A stretch of 23,630 bases of DNA from Planctomycetota bacterium (lineage in GTDB: Bacteria > Planctomycetota > Planctomycetia > Pirellulales > Lacipirellulaceae). Each line of letters starts with the position of its first letter. Within the stretch, counting starts at the first letter, position 1. The translations under genes and the position numbers were made by a program. The notes under the pieces are model-generated. The model was not told where the DNA came from. It searched no databases and worked only from the letters and a program-made list of their open reading frames with translations. The stretch spans positions 1-23,630 of the forward strand of contig JAJRUA010000065.1 in NCBI GenBank assembly GCA_024278035.1, written 5' to 3'. Below are positions 1 through 7,560 of the stretch, piece by piece.

Positions 1-453
1 CCTTTAGTCGATCGATCTCTGTTGCAACACGAGTTGGTCGTCGCCCCCCCTGATTTGCACCCGACCGCTTTGGAATTGCCGGAGCCCCCTCTCCAGGAGG
101 AGCCCGCCAGCGAGATTCCTCAAGTCGCTCAACCTCCCGCTCCCGAAGCAGCTTCAGCTAAGGAACAATTTGTGGGCGTGGAAGACCGGGTGCCGCCCGA
201 TCTCTCTAAGAACCCCCCACCCACCTACCCTGCCGAGGCGATCCGTAGGCACCTGGAAGGCGTCGTCTTGCTTCGGCTAACCCTTGCCGCTTCCGGCAAG
301 GTGGAGCGAGTCGAAATTGTCCAATCCAGCGGCCATGCGCTACTCGACCGGGCGGCAGTAACCGCCGTCAGCAAGTGGCATGCCCGGCCGGCTGAGTTAA
401 GAGGCCAGTCGGTCGCCACGATAGAAATTCTTCCCGTACGTTTTCGGCTGTAA
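1..453 (+). CDS. TonB-family energy transducer, C-terminal part (5' truncated by window)
   Basis: The frame is open from the first base, so the gene begins upstream of the window; the first internal start-like codon (TTG at 22) is probably not the real start. The visible protein is a Pro/Glu/Ala-rich linker, as in the periplasm-spanning part of TonB, followed by a typical TonB C-terminal domain over about the last 80 residues: a PPPTYPAEAIRR segment, then GVVLLRLTLAASGKVERVEIV, then LLDRAAVTAVSKWHARPA. TonB proteins carry proton-motive energy from ExbB/ExbD in the inner membrane to outer-membrane receptors. The N-terminal membrane anchor, and any exbB/exbD, would lie to the left. It converges on the receptor gene at 506-2782, an obvious candidate partner. 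The family call is firm; the pairing is inference. Confidence 0.88.
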   Translation, partial: PLVDRSLLQHELVVAPPDLHPTALELPEPPLQEEPASEIPQVAQPPAPEAASAKEQFVGVEDRVPPDLSKNPPPTYPAEAIRRHLEGVVLLRLTLAASGKVERVEIVQSSGHALLDRAAVTAVSKWHARPAELRGQSVATIEILPVRFRL

Positions 454-505
454 GGCATGCGTTGATTTCTGACTGGTGTTTCCAGCTCACGCTCCCCCCC
501 CTCAC

Positions 506-2782
506 TCAATACGTTAAGTTGTATCCCAAGCGGGTGGTGAAGCCGGTGCCAAAGACTCCCGAACCGTGAACCAAGTAGTTTTTGTCGGTGATATTTTCCA
601 GGCTTAGGCTGACGCGATGCTGATCATGGCGGCCATAAGTGTGCCCCAATCGTAGGTTGAGCGTGGCATAACCGGGCGTGCCGCCGATAGGGATTCGCTC
701 GTCCGTGATATCCCGAACTTGTTCCAACCGATCTTGTCGCCGCACCATCCAGGTATAGACCTCGAAGTAGCTGCGCAGGCGCGTATCGCGCCAACGCAAA
801 CCCAAAATCCCTTGAGTCGGCGGAACTCGGCTAAGCGGCGAATCCGTCACGCGGTTGACTCCATACGTGTACCAAAAATTGCCGTACAGGCTCCAACCAT
901 CTTCAAGCAAGTACTCGCCGCTTGTCTCGACACCTTGGACAAACGAATCTTGGTTGGCCGAACCAAAAGTATTCGGAACTGCCGTATCGATCGAGACAAT
1001 GTTGTCCTTGATGTCGGTCCAAAAAACAAACGTCTGAGTACGAAGGCGATCGAAGTCGGTTTTGATGCCCAGTTCGTAGTTGATCGAACGCTCCGGACGA
1101 AGTCCCAAGCTAGGCACGCTGCTGCCTTCTTGCAAAACATTAGGGTTGAGGGCCATCAAGTCGTCCAGATTAGGAGCACGAAATCCTTCGGAAATGGAAC
1201 CAACCAAATGGATGTCAGGATCGATTTCGTAGACCAACCCAATCTGGCTCACCCAATCGTTGTAATTCGGATTGATGAAAGTAGGCGTACCTTCGACGAC
1301 TGGGGTGCCAGCCGTGTTGATGTTTTCGTAGCGAAGGCCGGCGACCATATCGAGCCGGTCGGTGAGGGCCACATCCCAGTTAAGAAACACGCCAAGGCGT
1401 TGGTACCATGCGTCATCAGGCACGATCGGCCCGCTGGCTGTGCCGCCGAAAGGAGAATCGACATCGTCGTAGTACCAATCGAAACCGCTGGTTAATTTCC
1501 CGAACCAATCGAGGTCTTTAACCGCGACCGCTTGCACACCGAGTGTTTCAACATCGATTTCTTGATACCGGGTTGTCGGGATGCCACGCCTCTGGTTTTC
1601 TCGTTGGCGATTGTACGAGGCTGTCACGGTCAGAGCATCGATAGCCCGGATCGGGTCGAGTGCCTGGTAGCGGACGTAGGCCAGGTCGCGCTGTTGGGGA
1701 TCAAAAAAGCGGGCTCCGCCTGGTGAGTTGCTGTTGTTCCGATCACCCGGGTAGCCGGGAAATCGGTCGCTTCGCGGCAGATTGTCTTGCTGGAAATGTT
1801 GTAGCGAGACGGTGAGCATCTGCTTTTCATCAAGCAAGAAATTGAATTTGATATCGCCGGCCCATTGCTGGTAGCTCGTGCCGGGTTGGCGTCCGAAGTC
1901 GAAGCCTGTGTCAAGATCGTTGACATCGGCATAGCTGCCGCCCGCGAAGACGCCCGTGTTGTTCGTCCAGCCCTCGACATTGAGCCGACTGTAGGGCGAA
2001 GAGTTCGCCGTATTGTAGTACTGGGTGAAATCGCCACCTGAGTAGTTACCATGCTCTGTTCCGTAGTGCGTGTCGGCACCGCGTGTCACGACGTTGATCG
2101 CCCCGCCAATCGCATCCGATCCCCAAAGCACCGAACCTTGGCCTCGCAAAACCTCGATACGATCGATCATTCCGGGGTCAATCGTATTGAAATACTGGTT
2201 CGGCCCGCGGCGGGTGACGGAATTATTCAAACGAATACCATCCACCAAGATCAACACTTGCTGACCCGTCAGTCCGCGAACGAAGGGCGACGCCTGACCG
2301 GCTGCCGTGCTTTGCATCAACACGCCGACTTCGTTCTGAAGGGCATGGAACATGTCGGGCGCTTGTCGTTCGGCAATCTCTTGACGCGAACGAATCGAGG
2401 CGGCAGACGAGGTGTCGAAGATAGATTTCTCGCTGCGAAGAATACCGCTATTTTGGCCAAACGGGCCCGACGACTGGCCGAACTCCATGTCCGAAAGGTT
2501 CGGGAAATTCAACGAAGTACCAGGAGACCGGGGCACAGAGTTCGTCCCAAAATTGGACGATGCCGTGGGCACTGGATCTGCTGGCGCCGGTGCTGTCGGT
2601 AGCGGGGCTGGAGGAGGAGTGACCTCAACCTCTGGCAACGTTTGCTCTGGCGGCTGAGGCGAAACGGCCGGTGGTTGGACAAGAACCGCTGGCAGCGTCC
2701 CTTCTGGTGGATTGCCGCTTTGTGCCGACAACGGGCTAACAGATAAGAGTAGGAAGCCGAGGGCAATAAAGCTTTTGAACAT
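506..2782 (-). CDS. TonB-dependent outer-membrane receptor
   Basis: A 758-residue protein, normal for the family. Residues 1-20 form a signal peptide (MFKSFIALGF..SPLSA, cleavage before QSG). Next is a Pro-rich segment with two TonB-box-like stretches, TLPAVLVQPP (about 29-38) and TLPEVEVTPP (about 48-57). The plug domain covers about 125-235 and contains SRQEIAERQ, FVRGLTGQQVLILVDGIRLNN and IDRIEVLRGQGSVLWGSDAIGG. The rest is a beta-barrel ending in an aromatic residue (LGYNLTY). Such receptors import iron chelates, haem, cobalamin or other scarce ligands using TonB energy. The plug (RGPNQYFNTIDP) looks like the siderophore/haem class, but the substrate cannot be read from sequence. The gene has its own upstream region of about 340 bp with a palindrome at 2869-2892, so it is probably transcribed separately from the signalling genes behind it. 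Confidence 0.95.
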   Translation of the reverse strand: MFKSFIALGFLLLSVSPLSAQSGNPPEGTLPAVLVQPPAVSPQPPEQTLPEVEVTPPPAPLPTAPAPADPVPTASSNFGTNSVPRSPGTSLNFPNLSDMEFGQSSGPFGQNSGILRSEKSIFDTSSAASIRSRQEIAERQAPDMFHALQNEVGVLMQSTAAGQASPFVRGLTGQQVLILVDGIRLNNSVTRRGPNQYFNTIDPGMIDRIEVLRGQGSVLWGSDAIGGAINVVTRGADTHYGTEHGNYSGGDFTQYYNTANSSPYSRLNVEGWTNNTGVFAGGSYADVNDLDTGFDFGRQPGTSYQQWAGDIKFNFLLDEKQMLTVSLQHFQQDNLPRSDRFPGYPGDRNNSNSPGGARFFDPQQRDLAYVRYQALDPIRAIDALTVTASYNRQRENQRRGIPTTRYQEIDVETLGVQAVAVKDLDWFGKLTSGFDWYYDDVDSPFGGTASGPIVPDDAWYQRLGVFLNWDVALTDRLDMVAGLRYENINTAGTPVVEGTPTFINPNYNDWVSQIGLVYEIDPDIHLVGSISEGFRAPNLDDLMALNPNVLQEGSSVPSLGLRPERSINYELGIKTDFDRLRTQTFVFWTDIKDNIVSIDTAVPNTFGSANQDSFVQGVETSGEYLLEDGWSLYGNFWYTYGVNRVTDSPLSRVPPTQGILGLRWRDTRLRSYFEVYTWMVRRQDRLEQVRDITDERIPIGGTPGYATLNLRLGHTYGRHDQHRVSLSLENITDKNYLVHGSGVFGTGFTTRLGYNLTY

Positions 2783-2868
2783 CAGGGGATTTCCTGTCCT
2801 ATCTCTTCAATCAACGCGTCGCAGCGGGGTAACGGTAACGGTAAAAGGTGCCCTGCACTTTACGTCCC

Positions 2869-2892
2869 TCTTATCGGATATTGGCGATAAGA
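2869..2892. promoter_or_regulatory. Perfect inverted repeat, candidate operator of the receptor gene
   Basis: TCTTATCG, an 8-base spacer, then CGATAAGA: arms of 8 bp without mismatch, about 90 bp upstream of the receptor start codon. The spacing suits a dimeric regulator, but it could also be a small RNA hairpin. No regulator family is recognised from the sequence. Confidence 0.35.
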
Positions 2893-2981
2893 AGTTTTAC
2901 AGCGGCTATACGAGCGTTAAAGCTTTCCTATCCCCCCCCTGTTTTTTGGGTCCATCTGGGATTTCCGTGGGTGCTATTCTT

Positions 2982-3023
2982 CTATGAAAACCAAGGGGTC
3001 TCCTATGAAAACCAAGGGGCTCC
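2982..3023. repeat. 21-bp imperfect tandem duplication
   Basis: CTATGAAAACCAAGGGG occurs at 2982-2998 and again at 3003-3019, exactly one 21-bp unit apart; the four trailing bases of each unit differ (TCTC against CTCC). Each copy contains an ATG in the same plus-strand frame, opening a 40-codon frame (2984-3106) that begins MKTKGSPMKTKG. No good ribosome binding site precedes it, so I annotate only the repeat. Confidence 0.8.
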
Positions 3024-3122
3024 GCTCGGGCTCGACAGAAGAGGCCCTCCGCCGATTTCACCCTTACATCAGCCCTTCGCCCCGTTCCGGCTCGCAACTG
3101 TGGTAAACAAGTACCGATGAGC

Positions 3123-4313
3123 TTACACCTGGGCCGTTTGGTCGGCGTACTTGTCACGGATCGCAACCACCTCGTCCATGCAGCCTAAGAAAAGATCGAC
3201 CAACCTAGGCTCAAAGTGCTGGCCGCGCCCTTCTTGCAAGATGGCGATACATTTTTCTAGGGAGAATGCCTTCTTGTAAGGACGTTCGCTGCTGAGGGCG
3301 TCGAACACATCGGCCACGGCGGTAATGCGGCCTTCAAGCGGGATCGCTTCACCTTTTAGCCCTTGGGGATAGCCTGTTCCGTCCCATTTTTCATGGTGCG
3401 TTGCAGTAATCACGCTGGCCATCCTAAGCATCGGTGAAACGCAACCGGCAAGGAACTTGACCCCCAGCGCAGCGTGGAGATCGGAGTGGTCCGACGCTCT
3501 TTTTTCTGTCTGCGAGCAAATATCCGTCCCGTAATCGCAGTGCTGCTTCATCCTGTTGTATTCGTCTTCTGTCAGCTTGCCTGGCTTAAGTAAAATTGAG
3601 TCCGGGATGCCTACCTTACCGATATCATGAAGGGTTGATGCCTGTTGGATCATTGAGATGGCTGCGCGGTCCATCCCTAGCTCGCGCGCAATGATTCCGA
3701 CATAGCGGCTCACACGAAGAACGTGTTGTCCAGTTTCATTATCACGGTACTCTCCCGCACGAGCAAGGCAGTTCAGTACCTCTTGCTGTGAGAGTTGCAA
3801 TTCTCGTGTTCGCTGCTGCACTTTCATTTCAAGATTGTCTTGATACGATTTAACAAGCAGGGCATTATGAACACGAGCGATCAAGTCTTGTGCATCAAGC
3901 GGTTTGGCTAGGAAGTCGGTCGCTCCGAGTTCGAGCGCCTTGATCTTCATGTCGCGATCTGTTGCGGCAGTGAGGATCAGAATCGGCAGGTGGGAAAAGT
4001 TGGGATCGGCACGTACCGCCTCTAAAATATCGAGTCCGCTGACTTGCGGCATCATGATATCCAAAAGCAGCAAGTCTGGCGGATCTTGGTACAAGAGGGC
4101 CAAGGCTTTGGTTGAATCCGTCTCCGTAATAAAGTTCTCGTAGCCAACAGCACTCAAATGTGCGCAGGCGAGTTTGATATTGAGAGGCACATCGTCGATC
4201 ACCATGATTTTGTGGTGCTCGACTTTGTCGCCATGATCGGCCGACGATGAATCGCCAAATCCAGGCGCCATCGCCTTGGCTTCTTCGGTAGGAAGTAGGA
4301 GGGAGGGGTTCAT
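3123..4313 (-). CDS. Response regulator with HD-GYP domain (predicted c-di-GMP phosphodiesterase, RpfG-like)
   Basis: A 396-residue cytoplasmic protein. The receiver domain spans about 34-155: acidic pair D40/D41, phospho-acceptor D85 in LLLLDIMMP, T115 and K137 (AKP). A short coiled linker (about 155-180) leads to an HD-GYP domain (about 180-385) with the metal-binding pair H229-D230 in LHDIGK and the signature HHEKWDGTGYP (about 307-316). HD-GYP enzymes with these residues hydrolyse cyclic di-GMP; activity would be set by phosphorylation of D85. It is the last gene of the minus-strand cluster, 53 bp after the hybrid kinase, whose HPt domain is the natural phosphate donor. No clear Shine-Dalgarno sequence precedes the ATG. 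The family call is firm; substrate and phosphodonor are inferred from the motifs and neighbourhood. Confidence 0.95.
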   Translation of the reverse strand: MNPSLLLPTEEAKAMAPGFGDSSSADHGDKVEHHKIMVIDDVPLNIKLACAHLSAVGYENFITETDSTKALALLYQDPPDLLLLDIMMPQVSGLDILEAVRADPNFSHLPILILTAATDRDMKIKALELGATDFLAKPLDAQDLIARVHNALLVKSYQDNLEMKVQQRTRELQLSQQEVLNCLARAGEYRDNETGQHVLRVSRYVGIIARELGMDRAAISMIQQASTLHDIGKVGIPDSILLKPGKLTEDEYNRMKQHCDYGTDICSQTEKRASDHSDLHAALGVKFLAGCVSPMLRMASVITATHHEKWDGTGYPQGLKGEAIPLEGRITAVADVFDALSSERPYKKAFSLEKCIAILQEGRGQHFEPRLVDLFLGCMDEVVAIRDKYADQTAQV

Positions 4314-4366
4314 GTCGTTAACGATTTCGAAGAATGTAAGGAAGGCGAAGAATATAAAGTGTTGGG

Positions 4367-6748
4367 TCAGACGCTACTTATCAGCGTCCTGACGGGTATA
4401 TCAACTCGAAGGGAGATTTTTTCGATCGTTTGAAGGGTCTCAATTGCCTCAGGAAATCGGTTCTCGATTGCAAGCTTTTCTAGCTGTCGAGCTGGCTCGG
4501 TGAATTCATCAAACCCTGCTCCTCCAGCCGTGCCAAGTAGGCTGTGGGCAAGTCTTTCGAGTGGCTCGCCCTCTTGGTTTTCAGCAGCGGCTCTTAGCTT
4601 TGGAAGACAATCTTCCAGCAGATCACCAAAATCTTGGACAATCTCTAAGAAGACCGGGTTGTCTGTGGGGAGCGTGGAATAGAGACGGCTGTTCTCGTCA
4701 GTCGTATCCACTTCATTTGAGTCAATGCCGAATGGAGCAGAGCCCTCTTCTTCAGGGAACCACTCACGTATCTTGGCAATCAAATCCCCTGCTACAACCG
4801 GCTTGGTGAGGTAGTCATTGCAGCCGGCATCCATGCATTTTTCCTTATCTCCTTTCATCGCATGAGCCGTTAGGGCGATGATTGGTGTTAGGTTTCTTTT
4901 CTCACGGAGCGTGGTTGCAGCGGTGTACCCATCCATGACCGGCATCTGCATGTCGAGGAGGATAAGATCGTAGTCTCTTGAAGTAGCCTTACGAACGCCA
5001 ATTTCGCCGTTCTCTGCAGTGTCGATTTCCGTAACACCCGCCTGGGTCAAAAGGGCGATGATCAGCTTTCGATTGATCTCTCCATCTTCAACCAGCAGGA
5101 TGCGTGCTCCTGTTAACTCGCTTCCCGCGGAGGCGGTCTTCTTAATTTGCTGAGGAGACGCAATCCCATCACCTGGAGGCGAACTGAGCATTTCCGTATT
5201 GGCGAGGGAACCAACATCAATAGCAACAGTAAAAGTACTCCCATAATCGACACAGCTTTCGACCCACAAGTCGCCTCCCAACGCACTGGTCAATTTCCGG
5301 CTAATGGTTAAGCCAAGACCGGTCCCACCGAACTTGCGGGTTACGGAGTTATCGGCCTGTGAAAAGGGAGCAAAGATCGTTTCGAGTTTGTCTTCGGGTA
5401 TGCCGATTCCACTGTCGATAACATCAATGCGCAGCCGATTGTTGCCAGCTTTACTTTCTTCGACTTGAGCCACCAAGCGAACACTCCCTTCGGAAGTGAA
5501 CTTAATGGCGTTACCAACAAGATTGACCAGCACCTGTCGCAGACGAGTTGGGTCGGTAGAAATGGTCTTCGGCAAAGGCCCTTTCCATTGGCTATCGAGA
5601 GTCAATCCTTTCTCTTTGGCACGCACTCGCATGAGGCTAACCACTTCGGCCAAGAGAGCATGGGGCGAATAGTCGAGAAGCTCCAGTTTGATTCTGTCCG
5701 ACTCGATCTTGGATAAATCAAGAATATCGTTGATTAGCGACAGAAGGTGCTTTCCACTGACCTGGATGTGCGAGAGATACTCTGCCCGCTCGGCAGGGCT
5801 TAGCGCTTCTCCCTGTTGAGCGACGAGGTCCGTAAAACCGAGAATCCCATTGAGTGGTGTTCGTATTTCATGGCTCATATTAGCCAGGAATTCGCTCTTC
5901 GCCCTGTTTGCCGATTCGGCAGCGATGACAGAGACTTCGAGGTCCTTCTGGATTCTTTCTCGCTGCACAATTTCATCGGAAAGCTGTTCGGTACGCTGCG
6001 AAACACGTTCTTCTAGTTCGTTATGAGCTTGGATCAAAGCTCCTTTTGATTTTTCAACTTGGATGAGCATCAGATTGAAGGCGTCGCAGAGTTGGCCCAG
6101 CTCATCGTTGCTTGCCTTCTTTACCCGTAGTGAATAATCCCCACTTTGAGTAATCTCATTGGCGGTCTCGGATAGCTGGTAAATGGGATCGGAAATCCCT
6201 TTTTGTAGGTAGATAGAAAGAACAGCCGCTAAGCTTAGCGAAAGAAACGCCACCTCAAGGATCGTGAGTAGGCCAGCTTTTTGCTTTGCGAGAATATCGG
6301 AAGAGTTGGCTCTCAGCATTACATTGCCAAGGAAGACTCCTTGATCAACAACGTCCTCATAGACTTCGAGGTTTCCCTTTGAGTCGTACTTGTAGCAATT
6401 GGCAAAGGTCGGGTCTGTCGGAAAAGCATCTTCCCCCCCCTTGGCAGAGTAGCTAGCAAACAGATTGCCCTCGGCATCGTAGAGGCAGGCCAAATCAACC
6501 GTTGGCTCGGACTCAAGCGACTGTAACAGTTGTTGGGCAGCCTCTTGGTCAAGAAAGGAGAGAACGCCCGTGCTATTGAACGCAATCATACGTGCTTGAG
6601 ACGACAATCGTTCAACCTTGGTCTCTTTTAGATCAAGCATCTCTTTCTTCGCCATCCACAGGCCTGTGATTGCCACAGCAATGGTTGCTGAGCTCACTGC
6701 GAGTAGGATAAGTTTTGCTTTCAGGGATAGATTATTGCAATAATTCAT
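4367..6748 (-). CDS. Hybrid sensor histidine kinase: CHASE8-HAMP-HisKA-HATPase-REC-HPt
   Basis: About 793 residues from the ATG at 6748; a TTG at 6766 would add six. Layout in ATG numbering: membrane helix about 10-31; periplasmic domain about 44-150 that looks like CHASE8 (RMIAFNSTGVLSFLDQEAA..LACLYDAEGNLFASY); second helix 158-181; HAMP 182-234; coiled coil; HisKA with phospho-His H293 (ANMSHEIRTPLNG); ATPase with N-box N413, DSGIGIP near 445 and FGGTGLGL near 473; receiver with D599 (LILLDMQMPVMDGY) and K649; HPt with H735 (LAHSLLGTAGGAGF). All catalytic residues are present, so a complete His-Asp-His relay is encoded in one chain. CHASE8-HAMP is the sensor layout of YfiN, the partner of YfiR, and a YfiR-type gene lies 81 bp upstream. 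The likely final acceptor is the HD-GYP regulator downstream. An unusual run of eight G lies in the sensor coding region (6433-6440). Confidence 0.94.
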   Translation of the reverse strand: MNYCNNLSLKAKLILLAVSSATIAVAITGLWMAKKEMLDLKETKVERLSSQARMIAFNSTGVLSFLDQEAAQQLLQSLESEPTVDLACLYDAEGNLFASYSAKGGEDAFPTDPTFANCYKYDSKGNLEVYEDVVDQGVFLGNVMLRANSSDILAKQKAGLLTILEVAFLSLSLAAVLSIYLQKGISDPIYQLSETANEITQSGDYSLRVKKASNDELGQLCDAFNLMLIQVEKSKGALIQAHNELEERVSQRTEQLSDEIVQRERIQKDLEVSVIAAESANRAKSEFLANMSHEIRTPLNGILGFTDLVAQQGEALSPAERAEYLSHIQVSGKHLLSLINDILDLSKIESDRIKLELLDYSPHALLAEVVSLMRVRAKEKGLTLDSQWKGPLPKTISTDPTRLRQVLVNLVGNAIKFTSEGSVRLVAQVEESKAGNNRLRIDVIDSGIGIPEDKLETIFAPFSQADNSVTRKFGGTGLGLTISRKLTSALGGDLWVESCVDYGSTFTVAIDVGSLANTEMLSSPPGDGIASPQQIKKTASAGSELTGARILLVEDGEINRKLIIALLTQAGVTEIDTAENGEIGVRKATSRDYDLILLDMQMPVMDGYTAATTLREKRNLTPIIALTAHAMKGDKEKCMDAGCNDYLTKPVVAGDLIAKIREWFPEEEGSAPFGIDSNEVDTTDENSRLYSTLPTDNPVFLEIVQDFGDLLEDCLPKLRAAAENQEGEPLERLAHSLLGTAGGAGFDEFTEPARQLEKLAIENRFPEAIETLQTIEKISLRVDIPVRTLISSV

Positions 6749-6829
6749 GGTAATAATTTGAGCCAACGATAAGCACCGTCTTCGTATCGCCTTTCCTAGG
6801 CTTCCGAGTCACTCCGTAGGGGGGGCTAT

Positions 6830-7474
6830 TTATCGGTTTACGGAAGGCCCTCCGATTCGGTCGCCAAGATTGAGTAATTTTGCATCCAGCTGTAAGCCAT
6901 GCTGGTGTACCGCTTCGGCGTTAATCTGAAAGCGAACGTTCGCGCCTAAGACATAAAAATTGATAGCGGCTCCGCGGTTGGCAAATCCAAGGGATTCGCC
7001 AACAACCAAAATTGGTTTGCCGATAGTTTCCTGAAGAAGGGCTTTTTGATGACTTTCATCAAGGGCGCCTGCGACAAAAAGAATATGACAAGGTGGAATC
7101 TCTTTAAGAGAAGCGACTTGCACCAAACGTAAATCGCGACCCGCAATTTTACGCGTAGCGGCAATACGTTGGAGTTTATCGAAGACCCGGGACTCGCCAA
7201 GCAAGGCGACTACGAAGTCGTTGTCGATATTCCTTCCTTTTGTCCCTTCTTCGACCTCGGGCCAGGCGACAAATCGCCCAAAGCTATAGAGAAAGACCGC
7301 CTTTACGTTGGCTTCACGCTCAGGATCGATCCTTTCCTGCGCTTCACATCGACCGCCCCCAACAGCAAGGACTATAAGGAGGATGCGCAGCAGTCCCCTC
7401 TTAATCGACCGGAGTCGTTCAAGACGGAGTCCTCCCGCAAGCGGGAGTTTCGTTCTGCAAAGGTACGTGTCCAT
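6830..7474 (-). CDS. YfiR-family (DUF4154) periplasmic protein
   Basis: A 214-residue protein. Residues about 24-45 (IKRGLLRILLIVLAVGGGRCEAQ) form an export signal; the 20 or so residues before it are unusual, so the true start may lie downstream of the ATG at 7474. The mature part matches the YfiR/DUF4154 pattern: EANVKAVFLYSFGRFVAWP near 55-72, CHILFVAG near 129-136, PILVVGESLGFANRGAAINF near 154-173, then VRFQIN and LQLDAKLLNLGDRI at the end. In Pseudomonas, YfiR is a periplasmic repressor of the diguanylate cyclase YfiN/TpbB. Here the next gene is a histidine kinase with a YfiN-like sensor and no GGDEF. Only one cysteine is left in the mature chain, so the disulfides of Pseudomonas YfiR are not conserved. 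It is the first gene of the three-gene cluster, downstream of a palindrome at 7525-7541. Confidence 0.9.
   Translation of the reverse strand: MDTYLCRTKLPLAGGLRLERLRSIKRGLLRILLIVLAVGGGRCEAQERIDPEREANVKAVFLYSFGRFVAWPEVEEGTKGRNIDNDFVVALLGESRVFDKLQRIAATRKIAGRDLRLVQVASLKEIPPCHILFVAGALDESHQKALLQETIGKPILVVGESLGFANRGAAINFYVLGANVRFQINAEAVHQHGLQLDAKLLNLGDRIGGPSVNR
7432..7447. other. Small inverted repeat in the first codons of the yfiR-like gene
   Basis: CTCCCG, CAAG, CGGGAG gives a 6-bp GC-rich hairpin with a 4-nt loop over codons about 10-15. It could weaken translation from the ATG at 7474 or indicate that the real start is further in. Seen in sequence; role unknown. Confidence 0.4.
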
Positions 7475-7524
7475 ATTTCCGGAAAACTGTACGTTTAGTA
7501 CCGGAGGACAACCGTGTATTAGGG

Positions 7525-7541
7525 GGCTTCAAATTGAAGCC
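7525..7541. promoter_or_regulatory. Perfect 17-bp palindrome, candidate operator of the yfiR-kinase-HD-GYP cluster
   Basis: GGCTTCAA-A-TTGAAGCC, two perfect 8-bp arms around one central base, 50 bp upstream of the first start codon of the signalling cluster. The size and symmetry are those of a dimeric transcription-factor site. No regulator gene is adjacent in the window. Confidence 0.45.
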
Positions 7542-7560
7542 TGCTAGGAATAGCGCGTGT

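Larger units (their letters stand above)
2783..3122. other. Intergenic region upstream of receptor gene
   Basis: This 340-bp gap lies between the receptor start and the stop of the HD-GYP gene and should hold the receptor promoter. It contains a run of GGTAAC-like units at about 2829-2844, a perfect 8-bp inverted repeat (2869-2892), a run of eight C (2932-2939) and a 21-bp imperfect tandem duplication (2982-3023). I see no convincing Fur box or riboswitch, and no intact gene apart from a doubtful 40-codon frame at 2984-3106. Confidence 0.6.

Noticed and set aside
719..1495. 258-residue plus-strand open frame
   Set aside because: Antisense to the TonB-receptor barrel, which has clear family motifs; no ribosome binding site or recognisable domain.
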